Assembly: GCF_003576645.1 (NCBI RefSeq)
Contig: NC_044920.1
Span: 6,412,497-6,476,496, forward strand
Source: Ipomoea triloba
Lineage: Eukaryota; Streptophyta; Magnoliopsida; Solanales; Convolvulaceae
Direction: 5' to 3'
DNA length: 64,000 nt
Numbering within the stretch: the stretch's first letter is position 1; the number at the start of each line of letters is the position of its first letter. The notes beneath the pieces were generated by a model. The model had not been told where the DNA came from, did not search any database, and saw nothing but the letters and a program-made list of their open reading frames with translations. Made by a program: the position numbers and the translations under genes. Of the stretch, positions 59,225-64,000 are shown piece after piece.

Positions 59225-60155
59225 GCAAGTGTTGTCAGTGCTCAGGGTCTATTCGGCCGTTGTAATCTTTGTCACTAGGGATTCTTAGATCAATCGGGTA
59301 ATATTGATCCATAATATCTTGGGTAAAGGGGGGTTCTCATCAAATTGCTAGCTCGATCAGATGGATGGTATTCGTTTTGCTCTCGCTTCCAACGGTTGAA
59401 CTCTTCCCTAACTTGATCAAGGATCCCTCTGGAGAGACCAGTGCTTTGAGCTTGGGTCTGGTCTCCTCGACGCCGGGAATTAGTGGAACTGGCCTCACTA
59501 GAATCCCCGTCGCTTGGTGCAATCAGTAAATCCAAAGACATTTGGCCTTCTTCAACTAGACCAGGCCTCCTTCGGACCGTCGGATTGATTTGAGCAAACG
59601 CGCTCGCCTTTGGCCGCTCCCCGCGATCAACAAGGCAGGAGGCCCTCGAGACACTAAGTCGAGAGAGTGCCGAGCGGCGGGCTGGATCAGGAGCCTGTGG
59701 ACGGGAAGACTGGGCTCGTCTTTCTGATTGAACCCTCCGGAGCTCGGGAGCGGAGTCGAAGTTTCGGGTTGTGGGGCCTGGGGGTGCGTCAATTGCACAG
59801 GCTGTGCCGGTTGAAATGGGAACGACTGAGCGAATGGTTGTAAGTAAAAGCGCGGAGAATTGGGCTACCATTGCATATATGGCGGGGTCCACCGGGTACA
59901 TGGGGTACTGATAAGGAATTGGACCTACGGGTATAGGGAAAGCTTGGAGTTGTTAGATAATGTTGACTGGGTCGGGAGGTGGCATCCCAACCATATTGTT
60001 CGGCTCAAAGCGTGAACTGAGGCGTGACCGGAGATTGGAGTTTGCATCCTGCTCAGGATCGTTGAAAAAATCCATATACGGGTACATCGTGGAGGACTGG
60101 TACACGAGCACAGAGGTTGGGCTTGTCGTGACGGTCCCCACGGACAATGCCAAAA
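59225..60155 (-). pseudogene. Tat/Ogre-like gypsy gag 5' part (minus strand, truncated)
   Basis: Read leftwards from the LTR: TTTTGGCATTGTCCGTGGGG matches the position and style of the Tat/Ogre primer-binding site. Then comes MYPYMDFFNDPEQDANSNLR, a TAA near 59957, then a frame to 59290 with Arg/Ser-rich sequence and a C-terminal SNLMRTPLYPRYYGSILPD that recalls the region before the gag core in this group. It stops at the Athila LTR edge with no gag core, protease or RT. Family placement is tentative. Confidence 0.55.
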
Positions 60156-60637
60156 TGATAGAGTAAAATACGCGTATACAAGCAAAATACTCCTTTATTA
60201 ATGAAGAAATCGAGTACAAGGTGTTATACCCTAAGAGAGTCTGGTCAACATGATAGTGAGTCAGAGGTTTCCAGTCTCTTTGACTATAATATATCAGAAA
60301 CAGCCAAAAGTCCACTTTGTTGCATTAAATGCAGTATATATAGGCCGCTAAGGGACAGGTACTGGGCTGGCGGCATGGCGGACGCGTGGCGAGCATTCAC
60401 CGGTCTAAAAGTGGGTCCCGTACTCAGGAGCCAAGTGGCGTGAAATCAAAGGGTCCACACTCCAAGGGGGACGTCCAAAGAAGGTCGGGCACCCGATCAT
60501 ATTGAGCTCTAGAGCTTAATCGGGTTTGACCCCAACCGTACATAATCTAACCGGATAGATCGGTCAAACTGATCGGGAAAGAGAATACCGGTCAAAGGAA
60601 ATAGACCGGAGGGTACATCGGGACATAATCCCTATCA
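60156..60637 (-). mobile_element. 5' LTR of the minus-strand Tat/Ogre-like element
   Basis: 482 bp with terminal TGATAG..CTATCA on both strands. It has CTATATATAC (TATA box, minus strand, about 60336) and a moderately GC-rich upstream half. The primer-binding site lies at 60155 and below. Confidence 0.72.
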
Positions 60638-60659
60638 TGATATAAGTAAATAATATAAA

Positions 60660-60800
60660 TATAAGTTACTTAAAGATGAAACAGTTTAGATGGTTAAGTA
60701 TGTATGTGTTGCAGTTGAGGTCAAGAGGTTAATTTTCTCTTCCAAAATATCTCATATTTCGCCTCCCTTGGATGAAATTTCTGGCTCTGCCCTTGCTTGT
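60660..60800. mobile_element. hAT-type MITE remnant with tRNA-like box
   Basis: AAATTTCTGGCTCTGCCC (about 60775) is a decayed version of the hAT end seen at 46836-46850. AGTTTAGATGGTTAAG (about 60683) matches the box A-like segment inside the hAT element at 46441. The other end is cut by the LTR. Confidence 0.45.
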
Positions 60801-61679
60801 ACTAGCAGTTAAAATCTTCCGTGTACACCAATTTTAATAATTCCACCACAAATTTTAAAAATAGTAGAAGACCAACAAGAACAACACCTACAATATAATT
60901 GAAGAAAAGAAGGCCAATTAAACCAGCAAACCCTTTTAGATCCCCATTTCTGTTAAGGCATATTGAGGTAAACAATGTGTGGACACCAACTAAAAAATGA
61001 TTGCAAAATGGATACTAATGAGAATCCAGATATGTAAGTCCCTTGAGACACTACTATTAAATTTTTAGATTTATCATTCATATTAAACCATAAAAATGAA
61101 GGCACACTCAAGAATAACAAAGTAGTGAGAGTAGTTGTATGCGGTAGGGGTATATGCAACAATTTTGAATGACAAAGAAGCAAGGAATAGCAACTCACCA
61201 TGCATATCTTTCGCCTCCACATACATTCATGTGTAAGTAATTACTTAAAACAAGTGTAATATATAAAGTACTAAACTACAAAAATAGCATATTGAATAAC
61301 TATTTCTTGCAGCTTACATAGTTGTTGACCCAAAAGGTGAAAAAGCAACAAGATCGGAAAGGTTCTAAGAGAGGCTTGATGTAGATGTAGAAAAAAAAAA
61401 ACTCAATGTATAAATGTAAAAGAAATAGATTTGGTGAGTTATTGTTACTAAATTTGATAGATATCGAACTTAATGATACAATACTTACAAATCACTAATG
61501 CGCTGCATGCTTTAATGCAATTCTCCTTTCCTATATATAGTGTATGCACACCATTACTATGTTATATCGATTAATGTCAAGAACAAGCGGTTTGACATAA
61601 TTGACAATTTTCCTCTGTGGTAAGAGTGATGTGAAATATGGAAAAGTGCTTGCAACATTGGTAAATTTAAACTTCAACA

Positions 61680-61719
<40 letters not shown>

Positions 61720-61734
61720 GAAGGGGGGAGGGGG
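60801..61734. other. Intergenic, no recognisable gene
   Basis: AT-rich. (TA)n and (GA)n runs occur at 61680-61720. Short ORFs lack any motif. Confidence 0.55.
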
Positions 61735-62009
61735 GGTTCATATGAGAATCTATATTCACATGTGAATTTGAGAATCAATTTAAGCCCTTTATCTAGATTA
61801 GTGGACGGTGCATGTCATCTATAAGACTATAACACAATGCACGCGTAGTGAACTGCAAACACAATGCACACATCACGTTGTGTGCTGCATTTTGGGTTGA
61901 CTTTTTCCGTGCACCATGTTGTGGGTGGTTGGATGATGCAACATCAAGCTAAGGCTCTGCACAGGTTCTTAGATTCATACAATACAATAATGTAGGTTCT
62001 CACCTAAAC
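61735..62009. mobile_element. Probable MITE (GGTTCATATGAGAA / TTCTCACCTAAAC ends)
   Basis: Imperfect inverted ends GGTTCATATGAGAATC and, from the right, GTTTAGGTGAGAACC. The interior has several CACAATGCAC(A/G)C-like inverted units. No coding sequence. Confidence 0.5.
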
Positions 62010-63843
62010 ATAAACTTGATATATATATACACATAAATACATACATTGTAACAAATTTCCATTGTGAAATTAAACTATATGGATGTCAACAAGAACTACC
62101 CTTAGCTAGATTACTTAGAGATGAAGAATCTGAACTTCAAAGCATGCACACATGGTACTTGGCCTGACCCCAGTCAGATTACAAATGGCATGGAGGGGTT
62201 TCTAGAACAAGATAAACTATAGGGTATTTGCATTGCGTCATATGGAGAGCTACAATGGACAGACAGGGAGCTAGCAAATAATAATGGACCGTGGTTTCCA
62301 AAAAGGGAACAAGAACCACATTACAAACTTGAGGGTAGTGAAGTACCTTGTTGCAATAATTGTAAGTGTAGACATAATGAGCGGAAAGAGAATAACATGG
62401 CACGGGCATTAGAGCAACATTATCAGTGGATCTTTCAAAGGATCATGTCAGAAATTTGCCACATAGAAGGAAAGAGAAAGTTTGGGGATCATCTGCTATT
62501 TGGAGTTCATACTACAGTAACTTGGCAGGATTTAGGGTTGTTTATGCGCACAGCAGCTGCCCAACTGCACGCTCAAGTGACATTGTTTTTTTTTTTTTTT
62601 AAATTATATTTATTTATTTATTTTTCATCCCATTCATTTTCTCTTTCCAAATCACACTTACAAAAAACTCCTATAAAAATCGTGAAATATCTCCAATTGA
62701 TAGGATGCTCTTATATTGGCTTATGAATGAACAAATTGTTTTAACTTTGCCTGGTTGGCAAGACAAGACAATATAATGTTAATTTCTAACTTGATTTTTG
62801 TAGCATCAACTTAGTATTAGTATTAGGTTTGGACAACTAACTTTGCAATAAATTTTTGGAAATTTTGCATTACATTTTGACTAGGTCCCCAGTACAATCT
62901 ACTACAGATGCACTCAAGTACATATATATGTGCAATAAACAATGAATCCTGTGGGATGCATTTAATATCAAATTATATTACATGACAATATATAGATAAT
63001 TTGATACTTTAACGAATTTTGTATATAATATTTTATAAACGTGACAAAAATGAATTAACAATTATTTCTAAAAATCTTACAAGTCTCACGTTCTCGTGAA
63101 TCACATATATGATATTACATATTTTCATAGGAGACAAACTATTGTGGTTATTGGAAGGCATTGAGTTTTAAATTTCGATCAACTAATTACAATTTGGGTC
63201 TTTATAATTTTTTATTCTCACTTGGTACCCATCAATTCTTAACTGTTAACACAGTTCTTTTTTTAATGGGTTATTTCACTTAAAACAACATCATTTTGAA
63301 CGAAATAACCCTGGTCGCTAAGAGTCAATATCACCTTAACTGAGACTCGAACCCACCCCTCTCATGCGAAGTGCAACCGGGTGACACTAGACCACAAGTT
63401 CTTTGGCAGTTGATATAGTATAATAAAACTTAAAAAAAAAAAAAAATAGAAACGTTCCCAAAGACGTTACCACTTTAAGACTAAATTCACTTCAGGAAGA
63501 AGTAATAGTGAGGAATATTTTTCAAATTCATGCTACCTAATTAATTATAGCTACCAAGCTAATACTTAAACTAACACGAGTTAATTTAGTGTCGATTAAT
63601 ATAATTAAATGTGATTATAACATTTGAAATTCGATTGCTAAAACATAGAAGTTTGAATATAATTAATCTTTGATTTTTGTTCTTCTTTTGCTAAAATAAT
63701 TGTGTTGATTGAAAAACAATAATTAAATTGGTTTAAATACATTGGACCTTTACAGCTTTACCTACCATAAAATCCCGCATTTAGGAAATATACATTAAAT
63801 TCTCTGAATGAGTATACTTGTTGTTCCTCTCTCCGTACGTGGC
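62010..63843. other. Intergenic sequence upstream of the right-hand gene
   Basis: No gene recognised. A T-run at 62586-62600 and an A-run near 63432. The ORFs at 62179-62409 (minus) and 62397-62726 (plus) lack protein-like composition. The last few hundred bases presumably contain the promoter of the gene starting at 63886. Confidence 0.5.
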
Positions 63844-63851
63844 TATATATA
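63844..63851 (+). promoter_or_regulatory. TATA box of the right-edge gene
   Basis: TATATATA in GGCTATATATACTGG lies 35 bp before the ATG. A pyrimidine-rich stretch (CTCTTTTCTCCGTCTTC, 63861-63877) at the right distance could hold the transcription start. The 5' UTR would be very short. Confidence 0.55.
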
Positions 63852-63885
63852 CTGGCGCAGCTCTTTTCTCCGTCTTCATATTCAA

Positions 63886-64000
63886 ATGAGCACTAGAGCT
63901 TCTAATAATATATATCTCTATATATGCATATACGCCTTGTATATGCCGATTGCGTTGGGGGCGAACAGTTCCGAGGATCGTCGGGCCGTATTGCCGGAAT
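63886..64000 (+). CDS. Start of a gene paralogous to the left OXS3-like gene (runs off the window)
   Basis: ATG 63886 opens MSTRASNNIYLYICIYALYM, then PIALGANSSEDRRAVLPE to the window end. From 63931, CCTTGTATATGCCGATTGCG onward is about 88% identical to the reverse complement of 1672-1738, the 5' part of the left OXS3-like exon 1. The two continue in the same relative frame (LPIALGASSSD against MPIALGANSSE). The early residues are hydrophobic, but (TA)n-derived codons cause that, so I do not call a signal peptide. The OXS3 motifs themselves would lie beyond the window. Confidence 0.5.
   Translation, partial: MSTRASNNIYLYICIYALYMPIALGANSSEDRRAVLPE

Noticed and set aside
62397..62726. 109-residue ORF near the right edge
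   Set aside because: Ends in poly-Phe from a T-run. No domain, and MITE-like surroundings.

Overview
This is plant nuclear DNA, almost certainly from a eudicot. It is AT-rich and packed with Ty1/copia and Ty3/gypsy LTR retrotransposons, Helitrons, MULE- and hAT-type MITEs, and (TA)n, (AAT)n and (GTT)n microsatellites. Spliceosomal GT..AG introns are visible. The species cannot be fixed from the sequence. No intact cellular gene lies wholly inside the window.

The only cellular genes are at the two edges. At the left (76-1740, minus) is a two-exon gene of the OXIDATIVE STRESS 3 (OXS3)-like family that appears to carry two frameshifts. At the right (63886-64000, plus) a TATA box and ATG start an ORF that is about 88% identical over 68 bp to the 5' part of the left gene. 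The two copies face outward, and everything between them is nested transposon.

Layout: 1773-2029 is a foldback MITE. From 2571 to 22850 lies one degenerate copia element with TSD TGTTC. Its 5' LTR is scrambled by the assembly (2576-5880). Its gag-pol (5916-11365) has five nonsense codons and two frameshifts and is split by a solo LTR with perfect TSD GATAG (9795-11140). Its 3' LTR is split exactly at A|T by a 10.1-kb Helitron (12067-22203). That Helitron carries a broken RepHel gene, an RPA-like gene and two captured host fragments (an Agenet-domain gene and a GATA zinc-finger gene). 22851-28234 holds MITEs, LTR remnants and a copia 5' fragment. 28235-42692 is a second, compound Helitron containing a minus-strand copia. 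42732-44280 is a small Helitron of another family. 44647-46850 has two TIR elements with internal tRNA-like boxes. 47172-about 59210 is a 5'-truncated, pol-less Athila-type gypsy element. 59225-60637 is the 5' end of a minus-strand Tat/Ogre-like gypsy element. 60638-63843 is intergenic.

The assembly needs care. At eight places a single N is followed by a near-exact copy of the sequence just before it, from 64 bp to about 2.6 kb long. These look like unmerged contig overlaps. Roughly 10 kb of the window, including most of its tandem duplications, is therefore probably not real.
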